Below are positions 52,769-62,306 of a stretch of DNA of 64,000 bases, piece by piece (within the stretch, counting starts at the first letter, position 1; each line of letters begins with the position of its first letter). The stretch spans positions 1 through 64,000 of the forward strand of contig CBDDDI010000004.1 in NCBI GenBank assembly GCA_965226565.1, given 5' to 3'. Below the pieces are notes generated by a model. The model was given only the letters and a program-made list of their open reading frames with translations. It was not told where the DNA came from and did no database searches. The translations under genes and the position numbers were made by a program. This DNA is from SZUA-444 sp965226565 (lineage in GTDB: Bacteria; Bacillota; Clostridia; Oscillospirales; Ruminococcaceae).

Positions 52769-55087
52769 TTAGATATTATGTTTTACTCTATCTTTAACTT
52801 CAGAAAGTTTTGCGTTATTAAACCTATCAAGTGTTCCAACAAGATAACCTGTTATCCTTCTGATTCTTTCAAATTTAATACCATCTTCTCCATCAGCTCT
52901 TCCACATTTAGGACAAGTATCACCAATTATACCAGTATATCCACAAACAGGATCACGATCAACTGGATGGTTAATAGAACCATAACCAATACCAGACTCT
53001 TTCATACAACGAACAACTTTTTCAAAAGCTGTAATATTGTTAACTGGATCACCATTAAGCTCAACATAACTGATATGACCAGCATTTGTTAGTGAATGAT
53101 AAGGAGATTCAATTTTAATCTTTTCAAAAGCACTAATTGGATGATAAACAGGAACATGGAATGAATTTGTATAATAATCTCTTTCAGTAACACCTTTGAT
53201 TATACCAAATTTCTTTTTATCCATATTTATAAATCTGCCAGAAAGTCCTTCTGCTGGAGTTCCAAGCAATGAGAAGTTCAAGCCAGTTTTTCTTGATTCT
53301 TCGTCCATTCTTTGACGCATTCTTGTAACGATTTCCATACCAAGCTCTTTAGCTTCTTCACTTTCTCCGTGATGCTCTCCAATAAGAGCTACTAAAGCTT
53401 CTGCAAGTCCAATAAATCCTACTGAAAGAGTACCATGTTTTAATATCTCTCCTACTTCATCGTCTGGACCAAGTTTATCAGAATCAATCCATATTCCTTG
53501 TCCCATTAAGAAAGGATAGTTCCTAACTTTTTTCATAGCTTGAATTTTAAATCTATGAAGCAATTGTTCAATAACAAGTTCCATTGTTTCTTCAAGACTA
53601 TCAAAGAAAGCACCAATATTTTTATCTGCTTTTATAGCAAGTCTAGGCAAGTTAATTGATGTGAAACTTAAGTTACCTCTACCAGTTACAATCTCACGAG
53701 ATTTATCATAAACATTTCCAATAACACGAGTTCTACAGCCCATATATGAAACTTCAGTGTTATAATCTCCTTCTTTGTAATATTGAAGGTTATATGGAGC
53801 ATCAATAAATGAGAAGTTAGGGAATAATCTTTTAGCACTTACTCTACATGCAAGTTTGAACAAATCATAACTTGGATCTGTTGGATCATAATTCACACCT
53901 TCTTTTATTTTAAAGATATGAATTGGGAATATAGGTGTTTCACCATTACCAAGTCCAGCTTCATTTGCAAGAAGAACATTTTTTATTACCATTCTACCTT
54001 CTGTAGATGTATCAGTTCCGTAGTTAATTGAGCTAAACGGAGTTTGAGCACCAGCACGGCTATTCATTGTGTTAAGATTATGTATCAAAGCTTCCATAGC
54101 TTGATATGTAGCTCTATCAGTTTCTTTTATAGCTTTTTCATGTGAAAATTCTTGAATTCTCTTAGCTGTTTTTTCATCTGTATGAGCAAGTAATTTATCA
54201 AATTCTTTTTGTTGATAATCATTATCATTATCAATATTAACTATCAAACCAGTTTCATCAAAAATTTCTTTAGATATTTGTTTAGAAATTTCAGCTGAAT
54301 TTTCTATATCAGCCATCATCGCAAGACATCTATCAATATTTTGAGTATATCTACTTCTAAAAGTCTTTCTTACACCATCAGACATAGCATAATCAAAGTT
54401 AGGAATACTTTGACCACCATGTTGATCATTTTGGTTTGATTGAATAGCAATACATGCAAGTGCAGAATAACTAGCAATATCATTTGGAGTTCTTAAATGT
54501 CCATGACCTGTTGAAAATCCTCTTTCAAAAAGTTTTATCAAATCAATTTGACAACAAGTTGTTGTTAATGTCAAAAAGTCTAGATCATGTATATGTATAT
54601 CTCCATTTTGATGTGCTTTAGCATGTTTTGGATCAAGAACATACATCTCATAAAACTCTTTAGCTCCAACAGAACCATATTTAAGCATGGTTCCCATAGC
54701 AGTATCGCCATCTATATTTGCATTCTCTCTTTTAATATCACTATCTTTTGCAGATTTAAAAGTAAGATCCTCATATATCTTCATAAGTTTTGTATTCATT
54801 TCACGAGAACGTGTTCTATTTGAACGATATATAATATACGCTTTAGCTGTTTTAGCATGACCTTCTTCAACAAGAACTTTTTCTACTAGATCTTGTATTT
54901 CTTCAACTGTAGGTAATTCACCTTTTGTTTTTTCTTCAACAAGATCTCCTACTTTGCCTGCTATATTAAGAGCAGCGTCGTAATCATGGCCTCCAACAGC
55001 TTGAGCTGCTTTATAAATCGCATTAGCAATTTTCTCAATATTAAACGTAACTTTTCTGCCATCTCTTTTTTTAATTTGTGTAATCAT
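52769..55087 (-). CDS. nrdD: Anaerobic (class III) ribonucleoside-triphosphate reductase
   Basis: Makes deoxyribonucleotides without oxygen using a glycyl radical. The 772-residue protein has an N-terminal ATP-cone (about 3-95). The glycyl-radical-enzyme core has GDIHIHDLDFLTLTTTCCQ and the NQNDQHGGQSIPNFDYA block. A zinc site near the C terminus has CGYTGIIGDTCPKCG, and the radical glycine Gly747 lies in RRITGY. The ATG follows gaggg, and a NrdR box sits just upstream. Its presence fits an anaerobe. Confidence 0.96.
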   Translation of the reverse strand: MITQIKKRDGRKVTFNIEKIANAIYKAAQAVGGHDYDAALNIAGKVGDLVEEKTKGELPTVEEIQDLVEKVLVEEGHAKTAKAYIIYRSNRTRSREMNTKLMKIYEDLTFKSAKDSDIKRENANIDGDTAMGTMLKYGSVGAKEFYEMYVLDPKHAKAHQNGDIHIHDLDFLTLTTTCCQIDLIKLFERGFSTGHGHLRTPNDIASYSALACIAIQSNQNDQHGGQSIPNFDYAMSDGVRKTFRSRYTQNIDRCLAMMADIENSAEISKQISKEIFDETGLIVNIDNDNDYQQKEFDKLLAHTDEKTAKRIQEFSHEKAIKETDRATYQAMEALIHNLNTMNSRAGAQTPFSSINYGTDTSTEGRMVIKNVLLANEAGLGNGETPIFPIHIFKIKEGVNYDPTDPSYDLFKLACRVSAKRLFPNFSFIDAPYNLQYYKEGDYNTEVSYMGCRTRVIGNVYDKSREIVTGRGNLSFTSINLPRLAIKADKNIGAFFDSLEETMELVIEQLLHRFKIQAMKKVRNYPFLMGQGIWIDSDKLGPDDEVGEILKHGTLSVGFIGLAEALVALIGEHHGESEEAKELGMEIVTRMRQRMDEESRKTGLNFSLLGTPAEGLSGRFINMDKKKFGIIKGVTERDYYTNSFHVPVYHPISAFEKIKIESPYHSLTNAGHISYVELNGDPVNNITAFEKVVRCMKESGIGYGSINHPVDRDPVCGYTGIIGDTCPKCGRADGEDGIKFERIRRITGYLVGTLDRFNNAKLSEVKDRVKHNI

Positions 55088-55109
55088 TAAAAACCCTCCT
55101 TAAAATAAA

Positions 55110-55125
55110 ACACTATATATTGTGT
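55110..55125. promoter_or_regulatory. NrdR operator box
   Basis: acactatatattgtgt matches the NrdR box consensus (acaCwAtATaTwGtgt) closely and lies 23 bp ahead of the nrdD start. A weaker box is centred 32 bp upstream, about three helical turns away, as in known tandem NrdR sites. Confidence 0.8.
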
Positions 55126-55141
55126 TGAGATATTTAATAAA

Positions 55142-55157
55142 TACAAGTATATAGTAT
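55142..55157. promoter_or_regulatory. Second, degenerate NrdR box
   Basis: tacaagtatatagtat matches 10 of 16 positions of the box consensus, chiefly the core and right half. Its spacing from the strong box supports the call more than its sequence does. Confidence 0.45.
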
Positions 55158-55252
55158 TTATTCGGAAAAGTCAATTGTAATTTCCAATTTTATTTGTAAA
55201 GAAAATATAAACTAAATTAACACAAAATTGCTATTAATTTTCTGTTCAACAT

Positions 55253-55286
55253 AAAAATAACAGCTAGTATATTAGCTGTTATTTTT
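55253..55286 (-). terminator. Terminator of the small envelope cluster
   Basis: A 14-bp perfect stem (55253-55266 with 55273-55286) lies 7 bases after the stop of the 114-residue membrane protein. Confidence 0.8.
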
Positions 55287-55292
55287 TATATA

Positions 55293-55637
55293 CTATTTTG
55301 CATAATTTAATAGAAAAACCAAGAACAATGCAATAGTAAAAACTATACTCATTATTATATAATAAAATTTTGTTGCTCTTGTTTTAAATTTTAAAGACTG
55401 AATTCCAACCAAAACACTCGTTACAACAACACCCATAACATAAATAAAGAAAAATCCTAAAAAATTTCTATCGCCTGTTAATTCAAAAATTTTATTAACA
55501 ATTAAATGTGCTATTATATTTGAAAGCGGAAGAATCATAAGTGGTGTTATCGCAACTGCATATTCTTTTCTAAATCTTAAAGAAATTACAAACGTAAACA
55601 CCAAAAGTGCCAATATCACAAGACTTTCTACTATCAA
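55293..55637 (-). CDS. Small four-helix membrane protein, unknown
   Basis: I do not recognise this 114-residue protein. It has about four hydrophobic helices (roughly 2-20, 27-48, 60-80 and 88-110) with short loops and little else. The ATG is preceded by a weak ggaga. It is the last gene of a cluster with a DUF4358 lipoprotein and an SGNH hydrolase, with 23 bases between it and the lipoprotein gene. Confidence 0.7.
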   Translation of the reverse strand: MIVESLVILALLVFTFVISLRFRKEYAVAITPLMILPLSNIIAHLIVNKIFELTGDRNFLGFFFIYVMGVVVTSVLVGIQSLKFKTRATKFYYIIMSIVFTIALFLVFLLNYAK

Positions 55638-55660
55638 ACTGTTCTCCTTTACTTACAACA

Positions 55661-56146
55661 CTAAAAAGATTTATCAAAAATTTCTTTAGCTTTACTATTA
55701 TCTTTAACTATAGCAAACAAAACATAATTTCCATTAGTCTTAACAACTGCGCTTTCAGCTTTTGCAACTTCATCAGGTGCATAACCTTCAAAATTGCCTG
55801 CTACAGTCTTTTTTCTATTATTAAACATAGAAACTAATTTTTCAACATCATCTTTATTTCTAAGTTTAAACACTGCAATCTCATCTGCAATAGATCCAAC
55901 TCCAGAATAATAAACAGAATATTTTTCTACTTTAGCCAAATCAAAATCATATATAGTATTAATATTATCTTCAGAAACTTCAACCATATCCGATATTTTC
56001 AAATCATTAACTATCTTTTTAGCAACATCCGCAACATTTATATTTTTATTAGATAATTTTTTAGCATTTTCACCGCCACATCCTACAAATACCAACATTA
56101 TCATAATTACACTTAATCCAACACAAAACAAACTACTCTTTTTCAA
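55661..56146 (-). CDS. DUF4358 family lipoprotein
   Basis: Secreted lipoprotein of 161 residues, function unknown. It has a signal peptide with lipobox FVGC at about 20-23 followed by Gly-Gly-Glu. The DUF4358 core has DVAKKIVNDLKI, YSVYYSGVGSIADEIAVFKLRNKDDVEKL and NYVLFAIVKDNSKAKEIF. Such proteins are common in Clostridia, often near cell-envelope acyl-transfer or GDSL hydrolase genes. Here the SGNH hydrolase gene is directly upstream. Confidence 0.85.
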   Translation of the reverse strand: MKKSSLFCVGLSVIMIMLVFVGCGGENAKKLSNKNINVADVAKKIVNDLKISDMVEVSEDNINTIYDFDLAKVEKYSVYYSGVGSIADEIAVFKLRNKDDVEKLVSMFNNRKKTVAGNFEGYAPDEVAKAESAVVKTNGNYVLFAIVKDNSKAKEIFDKSF

Positions 56147-56186
56147 AAAAATTACTCCTTACTTTTCTTATTATTAACAAAAACTA

Positions 56187-57101
56187 TTATCTATTTTCAT
56201 ACAAAAACTGTAGCATTTTTGGATATGTATGAGCTTTAAAATGAACACCATCACCTTCAGCTAAATCTGATTTAAATTTACCATTAGCATCTTTTAACGA
56301 TGAATTCAAATCAACATATTTAACTCCAAATTCACTTGCCATTTGTTTAAGTCCAGAATTATAATCATCAATATTTGAATTTTTAACTGGATATTTTGAA
56401 GCATTTTCTTTTTTAGCAGCTACTGGTGGAACAGAAACCACATAAATTTTTGAATTAGGCAAACTTTTTTGAAGCTTGTCCACAATTTTACCATATGATG
56501 AAACCAAATAACTAATACGAGGATTTTCTCCTACAAGACTATTAACACCAAGTATTATGTAAACTGCTTTAGGATTATTATTAATAGTAGTATTTACTAA
56601 ATTAACCGAACCATAACCTTTTGCATCATATTTTTTTGTCAATATTGAATTTACATTAGCACCTCTTGATGCAACAACATTTTTTTTACTCAAATAATTA
56701 TAATCAATTAATCCTTCAGTTATAGAGTCTCCTAAAATACACACATCATTATTAAAATACGTTTGGTAATCATCTCCAAACTCATTTCCAGCAATAGAAT
56801 TACTATCTTCAATACTATTTTCAGTTATATCTGTCATAATCTCATGATTACTAGAATCATCTTTATTTTTAACAAAGCTACTTAAATCAGAACTATCATC
56901 TTCAATAACAGAACTAACATCCGATCCATTATTAATATTTTTCTTAGCATGTTTAATATTTGCATTTTTTATAGCCACGAATCTAACAATTAAAACCAAA
57001 CAAATTATTATACTTAAAACTAATAAAACACCATATATAGGTTCTTTTTTACGTTTATATCGTCTAGAATTTTTCACATATTTATTCAAATAAACTCCCA
57101 C
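56187..57101 (-). CDS. Membrane-anchored SGNH/GDSL hydrolase
   Basis: Predicted outer-surface esterase or lipase-like enzyme acting perhaps on acyl or acetyl groups of envelope polysaccharide. The 304-residue protein has a basic N terminus, one membrane helix (about 24-46), an Asp/Ser-rich linker to about 115, and the SGNH domain. Block I has CILGDSITEG with the nucleophile Ser, block III has ILGVNSLVGEN with Asn, and block V has DGVHFKAHTYPKM with the catalytic Asp and His. The catalytic residues all seem present. Confidence 0.88.
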   Translation of the reverse strand: MGVYLNKYVKNSRRYKRKKEPIYGVLLVLSIIICLVLIVRFVAIKNANIKHAKKNINNGSDVSSVIEDDSSDLSSFVKNKDDSSNHEIMTDITENSIEDSNSIAGNEFGDDYQTYFNNDVCILGDSITEGLIDYNYLSKKNVVASRGANVNSILTKKYDAKGYGSVNLVNTTINNNPKAVYIILGVNSLVGENPRISYLVSSYGKIVDKLQKSLPNSKIYVVSVPPVAAKKENASKYPVKNSNIDDYNSGLKQMASEFGVKYVDLNSSLKDANGKFKSDLAEGDGVHFKAHTYPKMLQFLYENR

Positions 57102-57249
57102 CTTAAAATCTCACTTAATTGTTCTTAATGTCAAATCGCAAAAAGAAAATATATACACTAATATAATCTGTCAATTACTACAACAAAAGACACATTATTT
57201 CATTATATTTTTAAAAAATCATATTAAAATATATTATTTAACTATTTTT

Positions 57250-57277
57250 AAGTCATACTAATTAAGTCATACTAATT
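57250..57277. repeat. 14-bp tandem duplication
   Basis: aagtcatactaatt occurs twice directly in tandem (57250-57263 and 57264-57277) in the gap between two minus-strand genes. Its role is unknown. Confidence 0.85.
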
Positions 57278-57301
57278 ATTATAAAAAAATTTTTTTATAA
57301 T

Positions 57302-57520
57302 TTATACGCCATCTTCAAAAGAACTATTTTCATCATAATTAACATAAGCATTTTTAACTTCAAAATTTTTCTTATTATTCTCTTCAATATAAGATTCAGG
57401 CAATTCACCAATTACCATATATACACAGAAAAAAATCAATAGTATAGATATGCACATAATTACTAACGTCTTTAAACTAATTCCATTATATTCTTTATTT
57501 TTAGTTTTATATTTCCTCAA
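57302..57520 (-). CDS. Small single-helix membrane protein, unknown
   Basis: Protein of 72 residues starting at a TTG (57520) with aaggtgg upstream. It has a basic N terminus with many Lys/Arg and Tyr, one helix at about 19-41, and an acidic outer tail. The N-terminal part resembles the anchor region of the SGNH hydrolase downstream, so it may be a truncated relative or a partner. The outer part carries no catalytic motif. Confidence 0.55.
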   Translation of the reverse strand: MRKYKTKNKEYNGISLKTLVIMCISILLIFFCVYMVIGELPESYIEENNKKNFEVKNAYVNYDENSSFEDGV

Positions 57521-57722
57521 AAAAGCACCACCTTAAACACCCTGTTTTTTTATTATATCATAAAAAAAATTACTTTACAACATAAACAACAACCAATTTT
57601 TAGCAATAAATTTAAAAAAATAAGCATATTTATTATATATCAATTATATCATTTTTAAAAATAAATAAACATTAATTAAACTTAATTATGTCTATTGTAA
57701 AAATGAAAGGGAGGCTATCAAA

Positions 57723-59546
57723 ATGTGTGGATTTGTAGGTTTTACCGGAAATACTAACGATTCATCTATTGTTATTGAAAATATGATGAACAAAATAATT
57801 CATAGAGGACCTGATTCATGTGGAAAATACGTAGATGAACATATTGCTCTTGGATTTAGAAGACTTAGTATTATTGACATTGAACATGGAGATCAACCTA
57901 TGTTTAATGATGACAAATCAAAAGTTCTTGTTTATAACGGAGAGATTTATAATTATAAAATTTTGAGAACACAGCTTATAAAACTAGGTCATAAATTCAA
58001 AACAGAATCTGATACAGAAGTTTTACTTAGAGGTTATGAAGAATGGGGTAAAAAAGTTTTAAAGAAAGTACGTGGAATGTTTTCATTTGTAATTTGGGAC
58101 AAAGAAAATGAAGAAATTTTTGGAGCAAGAGATTTTTTCGGAATAAAACCAATGTATTATGCAATTATGGATACAACATTTATGTTTGGTTCAGAAATCA
58201 AAAGTTTTCTTGAACATCCTGATTTTAACAAGCAATTAAACGAAACTACTCTTGAAAATTATCTTTCATTTCAATATTCACCTACTCAAGACACATTTTT
58301 CAAACATGTTTATAAACTTCTTCCTGCTCATTATTTCATTTACAAAGACGGTAAAATGGAAATAAAAAAATACTGGAATATTAAATTTGACGAAGATGAA
58401 ACTTTAGAACTTGATACTTGTGTTAATAAAATTTCTAAAACATTTGATGATTCTGTTAAAGCACATAAAATTGCTGATGTTGAAGTTGGCAGTTTCTTAT
58501 CAAGTGGAGTTGATTCAAGCTATGTAGCTGCTGTTGCTAATGTTGACAAAACTTTTACTGTTGGTTTTGGAGATGAGGAAAAATATAACGAAACTCATTA
58601 TGCCAAAGAATTTTCAGAATATATTAAAAAAGAAAATATAAGCAAAATTATCTCTGCTGATGAATATTGGAATAGTCTAAAGAAAATACAATATCATATG
58701 GATGAACCTTTAGGAGATCCTGCTGCTGTTGCACTTTATTTTGTTTGCAATTTGGCTTCTAAACATTTAAAAGTTGTATTAAGTGGCGAAGGTGCTGATG
58801 AGATTTTTGGTGGATACAATATTTACAAAGAACCTAGTGACATGAATTTTTATAATCATATTCCTAAATCAATTAGAAAAGGACTTGGAAAAATAGCATT
58901 AAAATTTCCTGCCAAAAAAGGATTTAATTTTATTATAAGAAGAAGTAGAGATCTTGAAGAAAGATTTATTGGAAATGCATATATTTTTAATGAAAAAGAA
59001 AGAAAAGAACTTTTATCATTTAAAACAACTGCACCTGATACTATTGATATCACTAGACCATTTTATAATAAAGTTGCTGAAAAAGACGATATTACCAAAA
59101 TGCAATATGTGGATTTACATTTATGGTTAGCAGGTGATATTCTGCTTAAAGCAGATAAAATGAGTATGGCAAATTCGCTTGAACTTAGAGTTCCTTTTCT
59201 TGATAAAAAATTAATGAGATTAGCTCAAAAAATTCCGTCAAAATACCGCGTTACAAAAGAAAATACCAAATATGCAATGAGACTAGCTGCTAAAAAAGCT
59301 TGTCCTCCACAAACTGCTAATAAGAAAAAACTTGGTTTTCCTGTTCCAATAAGAATTTGGCTAAAAGAAGATAAATATTATAATATAGTTAAAGAAGCTT
59401 TTTCTTCAGAAAATGCAAAAAAACTATTTAACACTGAAAAACTTATTGAACTTCTTGATACTCATAAATCTGGAAAATATGATTTATCAAGAAAAATTTG
59501 GACTGTTTTTATGTTTTTAACATGGTATGAAATTTACTTTGAATAA
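57723..59546 (+). CDS. asnB: Asparagine synthase (glutamine-hydrolysing)
   Basis: Makes asparagine from aspartate, ATP and glutamine. The 607-residue protein has the N-terminal glutaminase with nucleophile Cys2 (MCGFVGFTGN) and the HRGPD motif near residue 27. YNGEIYN follows. The synthetase half has the PP-loop SSGVDSS near residue 260 and SGEGADEIFGGY. The ATG follows a strong gggagg. It stands alone between the small protein and the surface protein; no T-box leader is visible, so the regulation is unknown. Confidence 0.95.
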   Translation: MCGFVGFTGNTNDSSIVIENMMNKIIHRGPDSCGKYVDEHIALGFRRLSIIDIEHGDQPMFNDDKSKVLVYNGEIYNYKILRTQLIKLGHKFKTESDTEVLLRGYEEWGKKVLKKVRGMFSFVIWDKENEEIFGARDFFGIKPMYYAIMDTTFMFGSEIKSFLEHPDFNKQLNETTLENYLSFQYSPTQDTFFKHVYKLLPAHYFIYKDGKMEIKKYWNIKFDEDETLELDTCVNKISKTFDDSVKAHKIADVEVGSFLSSGVDSSYVAAVANVDKTFTVGFGDEEKYNETHYAKEFSEYIKKENISKIISADEYWNSLKKIQYHMDEPLGDPAAVALYFVCNLASKHLKVVLSGEGADEIFGGYNIYKEPSDMNFYNHIPKSIRKGLGKIALKFPAKKGFNFIIRRSRDLEERFIGNAYIFNEKERKELLSFKTTAPDTIDITRPFYNKVAEKDDITKMQYVDLHLWLAGDILLKADKMSMANSLELRVPFLDKKLMRLAQKIPSKYRVTKENTKYAMRLAAKKACPPQTANKKKLGFPVPIRIWLKEDKYYNIVKEAFSSENAKKLFNTEKLIELLDTHKSGKYDLSRKIWTVFMFLTWYEIYFE

Positions 59547-59548
59547 AC

Positions 59549-59585
59549 AAATGAGGTATTGGAATAATTTCAATACCTCATTTAT
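59549..59585 (+). terminator. Terminator of asnB
   Basis: A 13-bp perfect stem (59549-59561 with 59571-59583) ends in T-rich sequence and also lies near the minus-strand stop at 59612. Confidence 0.8.
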
Positions 59586-59611
59586 ATTTTTAATCTAAAA
59601 TATGTTTTATA

Positions 59612-62038
59612 TTAATAACTATGTCTTGTCCTAATTAAATAAGTAAGACTTGCTAATGCCATTAATATAATAGCAATGTAAATTATTAATTCTATATGAT
59701 TATCATCAGCAGTATTACTATTTTCAGCTAAAATCTCATCTATTGTTTCTTCAGTAACACTTCCAACATCAGTATATGATGGAGTGTTATAATCACCTGG
59801 TAACTCATCATTAGTATCCTCTGATACATATGGATTACTTCCTGGATCACTAAGATCAGTTCCTGTATTGTCAGATATAGAAGATGAATCATCTGGTTTA
59901 GATGTCGGACCATCAGGCAAACTTGCTTTATCTACTGTAAATGATGTAGTGGCAATTTCATTTTCTGAAACTATATCAACAATATATTCTCCTCCACCTA
60001 ATAAAGCAACATATGCTGGTGTAAAAGTAATAATAGTACTACCTTCTTTTACAGTATAATATTTTGAATCAACAATTTTACCATTTACCAAAACTTTTTG
60101 GAAAGATGACATATCAGCACTTGATCTAAAACTTGCTACTGTATCATTAGAGACAATTTTCAAATCCTTACCGTTAAGCATTTGAGCATCAGATCTATCA
60201 CCTGTAAGATCTCTTATGTAAAACATTGTATCAACAGTACCAGTAACAAAATTTATTTCTATATTATGTTTACCAGCTTCAAATCCAGAAATAAATTCTT
60301 TTGTTAAAGTAATTTTTGTTCCACCAAGATCATCTACAGCAACATAATCTACATTTTCTTCTAAAGCTTGGTCATCAACTTTAATGCTATCTAAATAAGC
60401 AACTTCAGCAGATGCTCTAAATATTGCAGATTGATCACTATTTACAATACGTCCTATACCATCTGTCATTAAAACAGTTGGTTTAGTTGTAAACTCTTTG
60501 CTAGCCATAAGGCTATTTTCGCTGCCTTCTTTCACAGCAATAGCTCTAATTAACATAAATTTATCTATTACAATTGGTTCAACATAAAGATTACTTTTCT
60601 CAGTTGGCTCAGAACCATCAATTGTATAATAAACTTTTGCACCTTCAGTAAAACATGTTATTTTTGAAACAAAAACACCAGAAGAATTTTCTTCAGCTTC
60701 TCCAATAACAGGTGTTGAAACTTGTTTAGGAGGATCTGTTACAGGTGGATCATCAGGTGTAGGTGGATCTGTTACAACTGGATCTCTTCCATTAACAATA
60801 CCATTAATAGTTAAATCACTATTTGGCATTACAAAAGCAATCGGATCTTCTGACATATCTGTTGTAGGTTGATTTGTTGTAGCATTAACAAAGCTAACAT
60901 CTCCATTAATTACTTCCCAACCTCCAAAAGACTCACCTTTTGATGCATCAATTCCATTAGAGGCAATAACAATTTTTGTTCCTGGTTCATATTTTCCATC
61001 TTCTGATGGTGTTCCAGCCACAAGAGCATTTGTTAAAACTAAATTATATTTATCCTCAGTACCTGGTGTTGGAGTTGGTGTTGGAGTAGTACCTCCTTGA
61101 TCAAATTGTATTGCATTAAATGTAAAACCTTTACTAGTTGCATATGTTTCTGCTGCTGAACCTGTAGCACCATTTATAGTCAATTTTTGCTTATTAACAT
61201 CTTTAAATGAATCTTCTGCAATTGTTGTTACAGATGGTGGTATAGTTATATTAGATAAATTACTACAATAACTAAATGCTAACTGACCAATATTAGTGAT
61301 TCCATTTAAAAGCTGAACATCTGTTAATTTATTACACTTAGAAAAAGCTCCTCCACTTAATGAAGTTACTGTTTTTGGAATTGTTAAAGATTTTACTCCT
61401 GATGCAATAAACGCAGCATCTCCAACTGTAGTAAGACCTTCTGGAAATATAAGAGGATTAAAAGGTTTAGCGCCTTCAACCATTTCACCTTCTACTTGGC
61501 TTGTTTGTGCAGAACCTGCTGCAGCAAAAGCCATTTTTCCTATTGTCTGAACTGAAGGCATTTTTATATCATGTAAAAATAACAAACCTTCGAAAGCATT
61601 GTCACCTATATTTCTTAAAGTAGATGGCAATTCTATTGATGTAACACATTGTAATTGAGCCGGATTTGTATCACTTGGCTCTTGTGTAGTATCAAGGCCT
61701 TTAAAAGCTCCATTGCCTATACCTGTTATTCCTTCACCAATTACAATTTTTATTGCATTAGTTTTTGCAGCTGTTAAATTTTGTTCAGGCAACTTTGTTC
61801 CAGAATTAATAAAATCAGCTGGAATAACAACATCTTGTCCAGGCTGAGGTGTTCCTATCAAATTTATTTTAAGAAAATATTTCTCAGGATTACTTGGTTT
61901 TTCACAATATATTGTTTGTAACTGCAATTGTGCTGGAGATGTATCTTCAGCGAAAGCAGTAAACGGTAAAATGAACAATGACAAAACTAAAATTATAAAT
62001 AAAGCGAAAACTCTTGTTCTTCTTTTCCGTACATTCAT
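59612..62038 (-). CDS. BspA-type leucine-rich-repeat surface protein with C-terminal membrane anchor
   Basis: Large secreted surface protein, probably for adhesion or carbohydrate binding. The 808 residues begin with a signal peptide (about 1-30). BspA-type leucine-rich repeats follow (about 90-310, with KGLDT, VTSIELPSTLRNIGDNAF, TIPPSVTTIAEDSF). Then come a Thr-Pro linker, an InlB-repeat-like domain (about 330-420), a chitobiase-C-terminal-like domain (about 445-520, VYYTIDGSEPT), and two X2/Ig-like domains to about 700. An acidic Ser/Asp-rich stalk and one membrane helix with RTRHSY end it. There is no LPxTG motif. Confidence 0.85.
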   Translation of the reverse strand: MNVRKRRTRVFALFIILVLSLFILPFTAFAEDTSPAQLQLQTIYCEKPSNPEKYFLKINLIGTPQPGQDVVIPADFINSGTKLPEQNLTAAKTNAIKIVIGEGITGIGNGAFKGLDTTQEPSDTNPAQLQCVTSIELPSTLRNIGDNAFEGLLFLHDIKMPSVQTIGKMAFAAAGSAQTSQVEGEMVEGAKPFNPLIFPEGLTTVGDAAFIASGVKSLTIPKTVTSLSGGAFSKCNKLTDVQLLNGITNIGQLAFSYCSNLSNITIPPSVTTIAEDSFKDVNKQKLTINGATGSAAETYATSKGFTFNAIQFDQGGTTPTPTPTPGTEDKYNLVLTNALVAGTPSEDGKYEPGTKIVIASNGIDASKGESFGGWEVINGDVSFVNATTNQPTTDMSEDPIAFVMPNSDLTINGIVNGRDPVVTDPPTPDDPPVTDPPKQVSTPVIGEAEENSSGVFVSKITCFTEGAKVYYTIDGSEPTEKSNLYVEPIVIDKFMLIRAIAVKEGSENSLMASKEFTTKPTVLMTDGIGRIVNSDQSAIFRASAEVAYLDSIKVDDQALEENVDYVAVDDLGGTKITLTKEFISGFEAGKHNIEINFVTGTVDTMFYIRDLTGDRSDAQMLNGKDLKIVSNDTVASFRSSADMSSFQKVLVNGKIVDSKYYTVKEGSTIITFTPAYVALLGGGEYIVDIVSENEIATTSFTVDKASLPDGPTSKPDDSSSISDNTGTDLSDPGSNPYVSEDTNDELPGDYNTPSYTDVGSVTEETIDEILAENSNTADDNHIELIIYIAIILMALASLTYLIRTRHSY

Positions 62039-62242
62039 AACTATCTCTCCTTACCTTCATATTTTTATTACAAATCCGCACTTTCTTTTAAAACAATATT
62101 AACACATTTTATCTACATTTACAATAATTTTTATTAAATTTATTGATTAATTTAGTAAATATTGTACTAAATACAATAAAGGTAACCTCATAAATTACTT
62201 AAATTATACATTTTTTACAATCATTTTAAGCACCAAAAAAAC

Positions 62243-62272
62243 AACCTTACCACTCATATAAGTGATAAGGTT
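62243..62272 (-). terminator. Terminator of the alpha-glucosidase gene
   Basis: A 12-bp stem (62243-62254 with 62261-62272, one U-G pair on the minus-strand RNA) is followed there by gttttttt. Confidence 0.75.
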
Positions 62273-62306
62273 TATATAATAATTATTTTTATTTATATAG
62301 TTAGAA

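Noticed and set aside
57279..57302. AT-only palindrome after the 72-residue gene as a terminator
   Set aside because: The stem has no G-C pairs, so stability is poor and it could be chance in AT-rich DNA.
57521..57722. Possible T-box or other riboswitch ahead of asnB
   Set aside because: The leader is short and AT-rich with no T-box motif or terminator/antiterminator pair. I also saw none before thrC.
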